Assembly: GCA_030652315.1 (NCBI GenBank)
Contig: JAUSAX010000064.1
Coordinates: forward strand, 1-64,000
Length of the DNA: 64,000 bases
DNA from: Afipia sp.
GTDB lineage: Bacteria > Pseudomonadota > Alphaproteobacteria > Rhizobiales > Xanthobacteraceae
Direction: 5' to 3'
The stretch's first letter is position 1; every line of letters begins with the position of its first letter. The position numbers and the translations under genes are program-made. The notes under the pieces are model-generated. The model did no database searches, was not told where the DNA came from, and worked only from the letters and a program-made list of their open reading frames with translations. Of this stretch, positions 8,303 through 17,900 are shown piece by piece.

Positions 8303-8917
8303 ATGAAACTGTATTATTCGCCCGGCGCCTGCTCGCTGTCCCCCCATATCGCCCTGAAAGAGGCCGGACTCCCGTTCGACCTGGTCAGGGTCGACCTGAA
8401 GGCGAAGAAACTCGAGGACGGCAGCGACTACACCCAGATCAATCCGAAGGGCCAGGTGCCGGCGCTCGGCCTCGACAGCGGCGATCTGCTGACGGAAGGC
8501 GCGGTCATCGTCCAGATGATCGCCGATAGTGCGCCGCAGAAGAACCTCGCGCCCGCCGCCGGCTCCAGCGAGCGCTACAAGCTGCAGGAATGGCTGAATT
8601 TCGTCGCCAGCGAGTTGCACAAGAACTTCAGCCCGCTGTTCCAGCCGGTCCTGTCCGATGACACCAAGGCGTTCTTCAAGGACCGCCTCATGGGCAAGTT
8701 CAAATACGTCGATCAGGCCTTGAAGGGCCGGGATTACGTGATGGGCAACCATTTCACCGTGCCGGACGCCTATCTCTTCACGATGCTCGCCTGGGCCGAT
8801 CGCGTGGGCCTGGACATTTCCGGCCTGCCAAATCTCGTCGCCTACAAGGCGCGCGTCGCCGCGCGACCGAAGGTACAGGAAGCGCTCACCGCCGAGGGGC
8901 TGTTGAAGGCGTCGTAA
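8303..8917 (+). CDS. Glutathione S-transferase, beta-class type
   Basis: A 204-residue GST. The N-terminal thioredoxin-like domain starts MKLYYSPGACSLSPHIALKEAG, with Cys-10 in the position of the beta-class catalytic Cys, then NPKGQVPALGL and LTEGAVIVQMIAD (glutathione-binding loop and TEG motif). The helical C-terminal domain includes YVMGNHFTVPDAYLFTMLAWAD, the conserved N-capping box. It conjugates or reduces substrates using glutathione in the cytoplasm. An intrinsic terminator follows. Likely repressed by the divergent MarR protein. Confidence 0.92.
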   Translation: MKLYYSPGACSLSPHIALKEAGLPFDLVRVDLKAKKLEDGSDYTQINPKGQVPALGLDSGDLLTEGAVIVQMIADSAPQKNLAPAAGSSERYKLQEWLNFVASELHKNFSPLFQPVLSDDTKAFFKDRLMGKFKYVDQALKGRDYVMGNHFTVPDAYLFTMLAWADRVGLDISGLPNLVAYKARVAARPKVQEALTAEGLLKAS

Positions 8918-8943
8918 AACACGGTCACATTGTTGAGAATGAA

Positions 8944-8976
8944 AAAGGCGGGATCGATGATCCCGCCTTTTGTTTT
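8944..8976 (+). terminator. Rho-independent terminator of the gst gene
   Basis: AAAGGCGGGATC pairs with GATCCCGCCTTT in a 12-bp stem with a 3-nt loop (8944-8970), followed by TGTTTTT. It lies 27 bases after the gst stop. The A-rich left flank makes it usable on the minus strand too, although the fadJ-like gene that converges here stops further right. Confidence 0.85.
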
Positions 8977-8981
8977 TCTTT

Positions 8982-9123
8982 CCCCTCTCCCCTTGTGGGA
9001 GAGGGTGGCGAAGTGAGCGAAGCGAAACTGAGCCGGGTGAGGGGCATGGTCTCACGTTGAAGGAACGGACCCCTCACCCGACCTCACTTCGTTCGGGCAC
9101 CCTCTCCCACAAGGGGAGAGGGG
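8982..9123. repeat. Palindromic intergenic repeat with 26-bp perfect arms
   Basis: A 26-bp arm (8982-9007, starting CCCCTCTCCCCTTG) recurs as its perfect reverse complement at 9098-9123. Inner parts (GTGAGCGAAGCGAAACTGAG and ACCTCACTTCGTTCGGG) are related imperfectly. This is a REP/BIME-like element between convergent genes. A diverged relative lies at 11434-11548. Confidence 0.9.
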
Positions 9124-9130
9124 AAGAGCG

Positions 9131-11344
9131 TTACGCCGCAGCCTTCTTCGGCGCGAAGCGGCCATAGAACGTCTCGCCCTTGGCCGCCATCTCGATCAGC
9201 AGCTTCGGCGGCGTGAAGCGCGAACCGTACTTCCTCTCCAGCTTGTGACACAGATCGACGAAGGTCTTGGTGCCCATGAAGTCGATGTAGGACAGTGTAC
9301 CGCCGGTGAACGGCGCGAAGCCGAAACCGAGGATCGAGCCGACGTCGGCCTCGCGCGGATCGGTGATGACGCGATCCTCAACCGTGCGTGCGGCTTCCAC
9401 CGCCTGCACCACCAGGAACCGCTGCTTCAATTCCTCGACATCCAGCGTGTCCGGATCGAGATGCTTCGACTGTAGCGTGCTCAGTTCAGGCCAGAGCTTC
9501 TTCTGGCCCTTGCCCTTCTCGGGATAGTCGTAGAAGCCCTTGCCGTTCTTGCGGCCAAAGCGTCCGCGCTTCTCCACCATCTCGACCAGAAGCGCCTTCT
9601 GCTCCGGATCGACGGCCTGCGGGCCCATGTCGGCCTCGGTTGCCTTGAGAATCTTCAGCGACAGGTCGATGGCGACCTCGTCGTTGAGCGAGAGCGGGCC
9701 GACCGGCATGCCGGCCATCTTGCCGACGTTCTCGATCATCGCAGGCGGAATGCCTTCCTTGAACATCTCGTAGCCTTCCGAGATGTAACGCAGCACGCAG
9801 CGGTTGGCGAAGAAGCCGCGCGAGTCGTTCACCACGATGGGCGTCTTGTTGATCTGCCGCACGTAATCGAGAGCGGTGGCCAGCGCCACATCGCCGGTGT
9901 TCTTGCCGACGATGATCTCCACCAGCATCATCTTCTCGACCGGCGAGAAGAAGTGGATGCCGATGAACTTCGACTGGTCCTTCCATTCCTCGGCCAGCGA
10001 ATTGATCGGCAGCGTTGAGGTGTTGGATGCGAAGATCGCGCCGTCGCGCAGCAGCGGCTGCGCCTTGGCGTAGGTCTCGGCCTTGACCTTGCGATCCTCG
10101 AACACGGCCTCGATCACGAGATCGCAATCCTTGATCGCATTGTAATCCGGCGAAGCCGTGATGCGGCCGAGGATGGCGTCGGCCTTGTCCTGTGTCATGC
10201 GGCCCTTGGCGATCTGGCCGTCAAGCATGGCCTTGGCGTGACCCCTGCCCTTGTCGGCGCTTTCCTGATCGCGATCGATCAGCACCACGTCGATGCCGGC
10301 CTGCGCCGACACGAAGCCGACGCTGGCGCCCATGAAGCCGGCGCCGATGACGGCAAGCTTCTTCACTTTAGTGGGCGGCACGTTCTGCGGACGGCGCGCG
10401 CCCTTGTTGAGTTCTTGCATCGACACGAAGAGCGAGCGGATCATCGCCGCTGCTTCCTTCGAGCGCAGAATCTTCGAGAAGTAACGCGACTCGACGCGCA
10501 GCGCCGCATCCATCGGCAGTTGCAGGCCCTCATAGACGCACTGCATGATGGCGCGCGCGGCCGGATAGTTGTCGTAGGTCTCGCGGCGCAGGATCGCGTT
10601 TGCCGGCGGGAAGAACTGCATGCCGGCCTTCGAATAGACCGGGCCGCCGGGCAGCTTGAAGCCCTTCTCATCCCATGGGGCGACCGCCTTGCCGCCCGCC
10701 TTGATCCAGTCCTTCGCGGTCTTGATCAGATCGGCCGCGGGAACCACCGCTCCGACGATGCCGAGCGCCTTGGCCTTCTTCAGATCGATGGCGTCGCCCT
10801 TGAGCAGCATCTGCAAAGCGTCCATCGGCTGGATCATGCGCGGAAGCCGCTGGGTGCCGCCGCCGCCCGGGAACAGGCCGACCTTGATCTCAGGCAACCC
10901 AAGACGCGTCTTGGGGTTGTCCGACGCCACGCGATAGTGACACGCCAGCGCCAGTTCGAACGCGCCGCCGAAGGCGAGGCCATTGATCGCCGCAACCCAA
11001 GGCTTGCCGCTGACCTCGATGTTGCGCAGCGCCTGCGACAACTTTCGGACTTCGTCGAAGACGTACTTGTTCGCGACTTCCTCGCCCTTGGCTTTCAGCA
11101 ATTCGAGATAGGCGCGATTCATGCCTTCCAGCATGGTCAGGTCCGCGCCGCCGGAGAACGCTTCCTTGCCGGAGGTGATGACGACACCCTTGATCGCGGC
11201 ATCCTTGGTGGTCGCCTCCACAATGGCGGCAAGCTCGGTGTTGGTGGTCTCGTCCAGCACGTTCATCGACTTGCCGGGAATATCCCACGTCACCAACGCA
11301 ATGCCGTCGGCGTCGGTCTCAACCTTGAAATTCTTGTAAGTCAT
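9131..11344 (-). CDS. Bifunctional enoyl-CoA hydratase / 3-hydroxyacyl-CoA dehydrogenase (FadJ/FadB type)
   Basis: A 737-residue fusion enzyme of fatty-acid beta-oxidation. The N-terminal crotonase domain shows SGGADLTML (oxyanion hole), GLAFGGAFELALACHYRVAS, and GLPEIKVGLFPGGGGTQRLPR with the catalytic Glu. The dehydrogenase part starts near residue 330 with the NAD-binding VIGAGFMGASVGFVSAQAG and continues with FASNTSTLPI and GIHFFSPVEKMMLVEII, which carries the catalytic His. It should hydrate enoyl-CoA and oxidise 3-hydroxyacyl-CoA. It is the last of three minus-strand genes (acyl-CoA dehydrogenase, thiolase, this one) covering one full cycle. GGGAG precedes the ATG. Confidence 0.95.
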   Translation of the reverse strand: MTYKNFKVETDADGIALVTWDIPGKSMNVLDETTNTELAAIVEATTKDAAIKGVVITSGKEAFSGGADLTMLEGMNRAYLELLKAKGEEVANKYVFDEVRKLSQALRNIEVSGKPWVAAINGLAFGGAFELALACHYRVASDNPKTRLGLPEIKVGLFPGGGGTQRLPRMIQPMDALQMLLKGDAIDLKKAKALGIVGAVVPAADLIKTAKDWIKAGGKAVAPWDEKGFKLPGGPVYSKAGMQFFPPANAILRRETYDNYPAARAIMQCVYEGLQLPMDAALRVESRYFSKILRSKEAAAMIRSLFVSMQELNKGARRPQNVPPTKVKKLAVIGAGFMGASVGFVSAQAGIDVVLIDRDQESADKGRGHAKAMLDGQIAKGRMTQDKADAILGRITASPDYNAIKDCDLVIEAVFEDRKVKAETYAKAQPLLRDGAIFASNTSTLPINSLAEEWKDQSKFIGIHFFSPVEKMMLVEIIVGKNTGDVALATALDYVRQINKTPIVVNDSRGFFANRCVLRYISEGYEMFKEGIPPAMIENVGKMAGMPVGPLSLNDEVAIDLSLKILKATEADMGPQAVDPEQKALLVEMVEKRGRFGRKNGKGFYDYPEKGKGQKKLWPELSTLQSKHLDPDTLDVEELKQRFLVVQAVEAARTVEDRVITDPREADVGSILGFGFAPFTGGTLSYIDFMGTKTFVDLCHKLERKYGSRFTPPKLLIEMAAKGETFYGRFAPKKAAA

Positions 11345-11367
11345 GTGATCGCTCCCAACTCTGTGCC

Positions 11368-11414
11368 GTCATCCTGAGGTGGCCTCGCCGCTTGCGAGGC
11401 CCTCGAAGGATGAC
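11368..11414. repeat. REP-like palindrome, GTCATCC...GGATGAC type
   Basis: GTCATCCT (11368-11375) pairs with AGGATGAC (11407-11414), and an inner GGCCTCGC pairs with GCGAGGCC. It sits just upstream of the fadJ-like start, between it and the thiolase gene, and could form a hairpin in the mRNA that separates expression of the two. Confidence 0.85.
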
Positions 11415-11433
11415 TTGATGAAATTTTCGCCTT

Positions 11434-11548
11434 GCTCCCCTCCCCCCTTGCGGGGAGGGGTCGGGGGTGGGGGTTCCTTCAACGCCGAAAGTCACCCCAC
11501 CCCGGCTCACTTCGTTCGCCGACCCTCCTCCTCAAGGGGAGGGTGAAA
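11434..11548. repeat. Palindromic intergenic repeat, relative of the 8982-9123 element
   Basis: CTCCCCTCCCCCCTTG with GGGGAGGGG forms a short hairpin at the left end. The right end carries CGGCTCACTTCGTTCGCCGACCC and CTCAAGGGGAGGG. The CTCACTTCGTTCG core and CTCC/GGAG ends are shared with the element at 8982-9123, so both belong to one diverged family. Confidence 0.8.
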
Positions 11549-11551
11549 GGG

Positions 11552-12760
11552 TCAAACGCGCTCGATGATGGTGGCGGTGCCCATGCCACCGCCGATGCAC
11601 AGCGTGACGAGAGCGGTAGACTTGTTGGTGCGCTCGAGTTCGTCGAGCACCGTGCCGAGGATCATCGCGCCGGTTGCGCCAAGCGGGTGGCCCATCGCGA
11701 TCGCACCGCCATTGACGTTGATCTTGTCGTTATCGATCTCGAAGGCCTGGATGTAGCGCAGCACCACCGAGGCGAAGGCCTCGTTCAGTTCGAACAGGTC
11801 AATGTCCGACAACTTCATGCCGGAACGCTCCAGCACCTTCTTGGTGACATCGACCGGGCCGGTCAGCATCATCGCGGGCTCGGAACCGATGTTCGCGAAC
11901 GCGCGGATCTTCGCACGCGGCTTCAGGCCGCGCTTCTTGCCGGCTTCCGCGCTGCCAAGCAGGACAGCCGCTGCACCATCGACAATGCCCGACGAGTTGC
12001 CGGCGTGATGCACGTAGTTCACTGCCTCGATTTCCGGATGCGACTGCACGGCGACGGCATCGAAACCGCCCATCGCGCCCATCGCCGCGAACGACGCCTG
12101 CAACTGCCCGAGCGACTGCATCGTCGTGCTTGGGCGCATATGCTCGTCCTTGTCGAGAATGGTGAGACCGTTGATATCCTTCACCGGAATCACGGAATTC
12201 TTGAAGCGGCCCTCGTCCCATGCCTTGGCGGCGCGCTGCTGGCTTTGCACCGCATAGGCATCGACGTTGTCGCGGGAGAAACCGTACTTGGTGGCGATCA
12301 GATCCGCCGACACACCCTGCGGCATGAAATAGCTCGGCACCGCCATCGACGGGTCCATCGGCCACGACGCGCCCGATGAGAGAATGCCGACCCGGCTCAT
12401 GGATTCCGCGCCGCCGCCGATGGTCATCTCGTGCTGGCCGGACATGACCTGCGCCGCCGCGAAATTCACCGCATCGAGGCCCGACGCGCAGAAGCGGCTG
12501 ATCTGGATGCCCGGAACCGATTCACCAAGGCCCGCGTTCAGCGCCGCGAAACGCGCGATATCGCCGCCCGCTTCGCCAATCGGATCGACCACACCGAGGA
12601 TCACGTCGTCAATGGTGTCGGGCGCGATGTTGTTGCGTTCCTTGAGAGCCTTCAGCGGTGCGGTCGCCAGCGCCAGCGCCGTCACCTCATGCAGCGAACC
12701 ATCGGATTTGCCTTTGCCGCGTGGCGTGCGCACGTGATCGTAGATAAATGCCTCTGGCAT
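11552..12760 (-). CDS. Acetyl-CoA acyltransferase (beta-oxidation thiolase, FadA/FadI type)
   Basis: A 402-residue thiolase. The acyl-accepting Cys is in [12 protein letters not shown] near residue 90; the C-terminal catalytic pair is in [15 protein letters not shown] (His) and [11 protein letters not shown] (Cys). It cleaves 3-ketoacyl-CoA to acetyl-CoA and a shortened acyl-CoA. GGAGG lies seven bases before the ATG at 12760, which is chosen over the upstream extension. It follows the acyl-CoA dehydrogenase gene and precedes the FadJ-type gene, though repeats at 11368-11548 separate it from the latter. Confidence 0.94.
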   Translation of the reverse strand: MPEAFIYDHVRTPRGKGKSDGSLHEVTALALATAPLKALKERNNIAPDTIDDVILGVVDPIGEAGGDIARFAALNAGLGESVPGIQISRFCASGLDAVNFAAAQVMSGQHEMTIGGGAESMSRVGILSSGASWPMDPSMAVPSYFMPQGVSADLIATKYGFSRDNVDAYAVQSQQRAAKAWDEGRFKNSVIPVKDINGLTILDKDEHMRPSTTMQSLGQLQASFAAMGAMGGFDAVAVQSHPEIEAVNYVHHAGNSSGIVDGAAAVLLGSAEAGKKRGLKPRAKIRAFANIGSEPAMMLTGPVDVTKKVLERSGMKLSDIDLFELNEAFASVVLRYIQAFEIDNDKINVNGGAIAMGHPLGATGAMILGTVLDELERTNKSTALVTLCIGGGMGTATIIERV

Positions 12761-12839
12761 GACGCCCTCCTGGAAATTTTGATTGAAGAAGTGTGATCGG
12801 AAGCCCGCGCCGGACACCGGCGCGAGACAAATTCGAACG

Positions 12840-14630
12840 TCAGAACGCTTCGGCAGGCAGTTCCATCATCGTGGCTGCACCGGCCTGGACGCGCGACAGG
12901 CGCAGCGAGGTTTCCGGCAACATCCGCTCCATGAAGAACTTGCCCGTCACCAGCTTGGCCTTCAGGTAAGGCTGCTCGCCGGCTTCCGCCAGCTTGTCCT
13001 GTGCAACTTTCGCCATGCGCGCCCACATGTAGCCGAGCGACACCAGACCGAAGAGATGCAGGTAGTCGGTGGATGCGGCGCCCGCATTGTCAGGCTTCGC
13101 CATCGCGTTCTGCATCAGCCACATGGTGGCCTGCTGCAGATGCTGAACCGACGCAGTGAGCGGCGCGAGGTAAGGCTTCATCGCCTCGTTCGCACCGTTC
13201 TCCTTCGCAAAGGTCGTAACCTCATTGAAGAACGCGGTGATGGCGCGGCCACCATCGCGGCCGAGCTTGCGGCCGACGAGGTCGAGCGCCTGAATGCCGT
13301 TGGCGCCTTCATAGATCATGGCAATGCGCGCATCGCGCACGAACTGCTCGACGCCGGTTTCGACAATGTAACCGTGACCGCCGAACATCTGCTGCGCGGC
13401 GACGGCATTGGCGAAGCCCTGATCGGTCAACATCGCTTTGATGACCGGGGTCAGCAGGCCCATGTGATCGTCAGCGGCCTGACGCTCCTTCTGATCGTCG
13501 GACCGATGGGCGAGATCGCTCTTCAGCGAGGTCCACACCACCAGCGCGCGCGCCGCTTCGTTGAACGCGCGGATCGACATCAGCGTGCGGCGCACGTCGG
13601 GATGCACAATGATCGGGTCAGCGGGCTTGTCCTTGGCCTGCGGTCCGGTGAGCGCGCGGCCCTGCAGGCGATCCCGGGCATAGGCCGCGGCGTTCTGATA
13701 GGCGACCTCGGATTGCGACAATCCCTGCACGCCAACGCCCAGACGGGCTTCATTCATCATGACGAACATCGCCGCCATGCCCTTGTTCTCTTCGCCGACC
13801 AGCGTGCCGACAGCGTTGTCGAAGTTCAGCACACAGGTCGAATTGCCGTGGATGCCCATCTTCTCCTCGATCGAGCCGCACGACACGCCATTCGGCGCGC
13901 CGAGCGATCCGTCGGCATTGATGGTCATCTTCGGCACCACGAACAGCGAGACGCCCTTGATGCCGGCAGGCGCGCCTTCGATGCGCGCCAGCACCAGATG
14001 GACGATGTTCTCGGTGAGATCCTGCTCGCCGCCCGAGATGAAAATCTTGGTGCCGGTGATCTTGTAGGTGCCGTCGGCCTGCTTCACCGCCTTGGTGCGC
14101 ATCAGGCCGAGATCCGTGCCGCATTGTGGCTCGGTGAGATTCATGGTGCCGGCCCACTGGCCTGCGACCATCTTCGGCACGAAGGTCTTTTTCTGTTCGG
14201 CCGAGCCGTGCACCAGCAGTGCGGCCATCGCGCCCTGCGTCAGGCCCGGATACATCGAGAAGGCCATGTTGGCCGACATCATGAATTCGTTGACAGTCTG
14301 CGACAGCGAGACCGGCAGCCCCTGCCCGCCGAACTCCGCCGGTGCCGACAGACCGAGCCAGCCGCCGGCGGCGAGCTGCTTGAACGCATCCTTGAAACCC
14401 TTCGGGGTCGAGACGCGGCCATCGTCGTGACGGGTGCAGCCTTCGATGTCGCCCGAGTGGTTGAGCGGCTGCAGCACCTGTTCGGTGAACTTGGCGGCTT
14501 CATCGATGATCGCTGAGCGAACGTCGGCCGACGCGTCGCTGAATCCCGGAAGGTTGTTGTACCGGTCGATCTGGAAAACGTCGTTGAGGAGAAAACTCAC
14601 ATCTTCCACGGGCGCTCGATAGGTCGGCAT
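12840..14630 (-). CDS. Acyl-CoA dehydrogenase with C-terminal extension (FadE-like)
   Basis: A 596-residue acyl-CoA dehydrogenase of the long subfamily often paired with FadA/FadJ. Visible motifs are LTEPQCGTDLGLMRTKA (FAD/substrate region), KIFISGGEQDLTENI, and MIYEGANGIQALDLVGRK, whose Glu is in the catalytic-base position; a helical extension follows. It carries out the first, FAD-dependent step of beta-oxidation and passes electrons to ETF. The ATG at 14630 has AGGAGG seven bases upstream; a TTG directly before it is disregarded. First gene of the beta-oxidation run. Confidence 0.94.
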   Translation of the reverse strand: MPTYRAPVEDVSFLLNDVFQIDRYNNLPGFSDASADVRSAIIDEAAKFTEQVLQPLNHSGDIEGCTRHDDGRVSTPKGFKDAFKQLAAGGWLGLSAPAEFGGQGLPVSLSQTVNEFMMSANMAFSMYPGLTQGAMAALLVHGSAEQKKTFVPKMVAGQWAGTMNLTEPQCGTDLGLMRTKAVKQADGTYKITGTKIFISGGEQDLTENIVHLVLARIEGAPAGIKGVSLFVVPKMTINADGSLGAPNGVSCGSIEEKMGIHGNSTCVLNFDNAVGTLVGEENKGMAAMFVMMNEARLGVGVQGLSQSEVAYQNAAAYARDRLQGRALTGPQAKDKPADPIIVHPDVRRTLMSIRAFNEAARALVVWTSLKSDLAHRSDDQKERQAADDHMGLLTPVIKAMLTDQGFANAVAAQQMFGGHGYIVETGVEQFVRDARIAMIYEGANGIQALDLVGRKLGRDGGRAITAFFNEVTTFAKENGANEAMKPYLAPLTASVQHLQQATMWLMQNAMAKPDNAGAASTDYLHLFGLVSLGYMWARMAKVAQDKLAEAGEQPYLKAKLVTGKFFMERMLPETSLRLSRVQAGAATMMELPAEAF

Positions 14631-14985
14631 CAACGTTCCTCCTGGGTGAAAAGCGCCCTTCCATAGGCATTTTTTTGCAGTGCGGCAATATCGGCCGGAA
14701 CTCTATCCCAATTGCCGGGCGATAAGGAGAACTTGCGTCATCATGACTGATCCGCGCCCGGTCGCTGTGGCCTGGTTCACAGAGGAAGTCGGCATTCCAA
14801 ATTTGCATGCCGTGCGGGTAACTTTTCGGCCCCGGAGGGGGTCTCATTAACGCGGTATTTACCGTAACGCGAAAAAGTCGGGACTGGACACAGACGTCTC
14901 GCGTCGAAATTTGATTGTCTCTTCAAGGGGGCGCGAGGGGTCTGAAGCGCTCTGGCACCAGCCAGAGCCGACACCGGACCAAGGC
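14631..14985. other. 355-bp divergent intergenic region
   Basis: Separates the acyl-CoA dehydrogenase (leftward) and the PodJ-like gene (rightward). It holds the acyl-CoA dehydrogenase ribosome binding site, a 29-codon open frame from 14744 with no well-placed ribosome binding site that I do not call a gene, and a CtrA-like motif at 14847-14861. The PodJ frame is open from 14911 (TTG), so translation might begin earlier than the ATG used here. Confidence 0.6.
14847..14861. promoter_or_regulatory. Possible CtrA-type binding site upstream of podJ-like gene
   Basis: TTAA-N7-TTTA matches seven of eight positions of the alphaproteobacterial CtrA consensus TTAA-N7-TTAA. It overlaps a short inverted repeat CGGTA-TT-TACCG. 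PodJ is a cell-cycle-controlled polarity protein in Caulobacter, which makes the motif plausible, but one mismatch in a short motif is weak evidence. Confidence 0.35.
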
Positions 14986-17900
14986 ATGACAGCGCGCGTA
15001 TCGTGGAGTGTTGACGGAATCGAGCCATCGGTCCGCGAAAGGGCCGAAGCTTCCGCGCGCCATGCCGGTATGTCCTTGGGAGATTGGCTGAATTCGGCGA
15101 TCGGCAGCCCCGGCCAAAGCTCTCGGGAAGCCCAGGATGTCGCCGAAATCCACAAGCGCCTCGACTCGATCGCCCGGCAGGTCGAACACATGTCGCACGC
15201 GCCGGGAGCCCCCAAGGGCGATCCAGCGGTTGCCCGGCAGTTGAACGACGCCATTTCGCGGCTCGACGCCCGGCTGTCGCAGCTTTCAGACGGCCCGCAG
15301 CATCAAGGCGCGCCTTACCGTCCCGCCCCCACTCCGCGCATGGCTCCCGCCGTTTCGCCTGCAATGGCGCCCACCATGTCCCCGATGGACTTCTCCATCG
15401 CGGAAATCGTCGCGCGGCAGGGCGAACTCGATGGCGCATCCCGCGCGATGCCGCAGTCGTCGACGCGGATGCCGCCGCCGTCGTTCGTGAACCAAGCGCC
15501 GCCGATCCAGCCGCAGGCCGACTTCTCCGGCCTCGAGCGGCAGTTGTCCCAGATCACCAGTCAGATTGAGACGCTGCGCCGTCCAGACGGCGTCGAGCAG
15601 TCGATTGCCGCGTTCCGCGGCGAGCTTGCCGAGATCCGCCAGGCCATCACCGAGGCGCTGCCGCGCCGCGCGATCGAATCCCTCGAAGGCGAAATCCGCT
15701 CGCTCGGGCGGCGGATCGACGAGACTCGTTCAACCGGAATCGACAGCAGTGCACTGTCCGGCATCGAACGGGCATTGTCGGACATCTATAGCGAACTGCG
15801 CACGCTCAAGCCCGCCGAACAGCTCGCGGGCTTCGACGACGCGATCCGCAATCTCGGCGGCAAGATCGACACGATCGTGCGGTCCAGCACTGATCCTGCG
15901 ACCGTCCGTCAGCTTGAAGACGCCATTGCGGCGCTCAAGGTGATCGTGTCGAACGTCGCATCGAACGACGCGCTGAATGAACTTGCCGGGCACGTGCAGA
16001 CATTGTCGGCCAAGGTCGATCAACTGGCGCGCGCGGGCGGCAGCAGCGATATTCTCTCGGCGCTCGAACAGCGCATTGCTGTGCTGACCACCGCGCTTGA
16101 ACAGCGCGATCGCGCGCCGGTGGGCGATACCGTCTATTTCGACAACGCGGTGCGCACGATTTCGGACCGGCTCGATCATCTTCAGGTCGGCAGCGATAGC
16201 TCCGCGTCCCTGAGCCATGTCGAGCAACGTGTCCATCATCTGCTCGAGCGGCTGGAGATGTCAGAACCGCGCGGGGGAAATCTCGCGAAGGTTGAGGAAG
16301 GCCTTTCGGACATTCTGCGGCACCTCGAAAGCCAGCGCATGACCAGCGCAGGCGCCGATCAGGGATTGCGCGCGGTCGCGCCGATGGACGGCGACCTGGT
16401 CGATACCATCAAGCGCGAACTCTCCGACATCCGCTTCAGCCAGTCGGAGACCAACCGGCATACACAGGATTCGCTCGAAGCCGTTCACAACACGCTCGGT
16501 CATGTGGTCGATCGTCTGGCGCAGATCGAGGGCGACCTGCGCAATGCACGCTCGGCTTCCGCGCCACGCGAGATGCCACCCGCGACTGCAATGGCCGAGC
16601 CTCGCGCGCGCGACACCTATCCGCCGGAACCGCCGCGTCAGCCGACGTCCTTCGCGCCGGTGCCACGCCCAGAAATGCCGAATCCGGCTGCGGCACAGGC
16701 CCCGATTGCCCGCGCCCCCGTCACGCAGACAACCATCGCGCCACCTATCGTGAAGGCTCCCGCGATCGCGCCGTCCTATGACGCAAACGAACCGGCGACG
16801 CCGCCGGCCGCGTCGGTGCGCCCGCCTCCGTCGCCGCGCAGTCCGATTGATCCCAGCCTGCCGCCGGATCATCCGCTTGAGCCCGGCACCCGCATGCAAT
16901 CGGCCCGAAGCGGATCCAGCCCGTCCGAGCGCATCGCCGCGTCGGAAGTGGTGCTGAATGAGATTTCCGCGAGCAAGCAAGAGCCTGTGAGCTCGACAAA
17001 TTTCATCCAGGCCGCGCGCCGCGCCGCGCAGGCCGCCGCTGCCACGCCTCCTGCAGCATCGGGCCCGAAGCAGAACCGTGTCACCGCGCTCAACGACGCG
17101 GCGCGCAACGCAGCCAAGGCTGCGGCCGTAGGCGACTCCGGAATTTCATCGAAAATTCGCGCGCTGCTGGTCGGCGCGAGCGTGGTCGTGATCGTGCTCG
17201 GCACGGTCAAGATGGGCATGAACCTGCTCAGCGGCCACGACAACGCCAACTCGTCGCTCCCCGCCGAATCCAGCGTCACGCCGCCGCCGCCTGTGCCGGA
17301 GAACGGACCGCGCTCCGATGTGGCGCCAGTGATGCCGTCGATGACGTCACCGACTCTGCTCACGCGTCAGTCGATGAGTGGGCCGCAGATCATTTCCGTC
17401 CCTGCCATGCCTGCCATCCCTGCTGCGGCACCGGCCGTACCTTTCGTTGCGCCTGCAGCCGCTCCTGTTGCCACTGACGTCACCGGCTCGATCGTAACGC
17501 CACCGGAACGGATCTCCGTGACCGTTCCCCCGGCGGCGAAGGACAGGACGAAAATCAAGCTGACGCCAGTGGCTGACAAACTGCCCGAAACCATTGGCGG
17601 TGCGGCGCTTCGGACCGCAGCCAACAAGGGCGATCCCGGCGCGGCTTTTGAGATCGGCGTCCGCTACGCCGAAGGCAAGGGCGTCGCGGCCGACTACGTG
17701 ACAGCGGCAACATGGTATGAGCGCGCCGCGCAGAACGGCATCGTTCCGGCGACGTTCCGGCTCGGAACGCTTTATGAAAAGGGGCTTGGCGTCAAAAAGG
17801 ATGCCGACGCCGCGCGCGGATATTACCTGCAGGCCGCCGAGAAGGGCAGCGCCAAGGCCATGCACAATCTCGCCGTGCTGGATGCCGACGGCGGCGGCGC

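Noticed and set aside
10238..11377. 379-codon plus-strand open frame
   Set aside because: Antisense shadow of the FadJ-type gene.
12783..14516. 577-codon plus-strand open frame
   Set aside because: Antisense shadow of the acyl-CoA dehydrogenase gene with no recognisable motif.
14744..14833. 29-codon open frame upstream of the podJ-like gene
   Set aside because: AAGGAG is too far from the ATG, the peptide is featureless and there is no supporting context.
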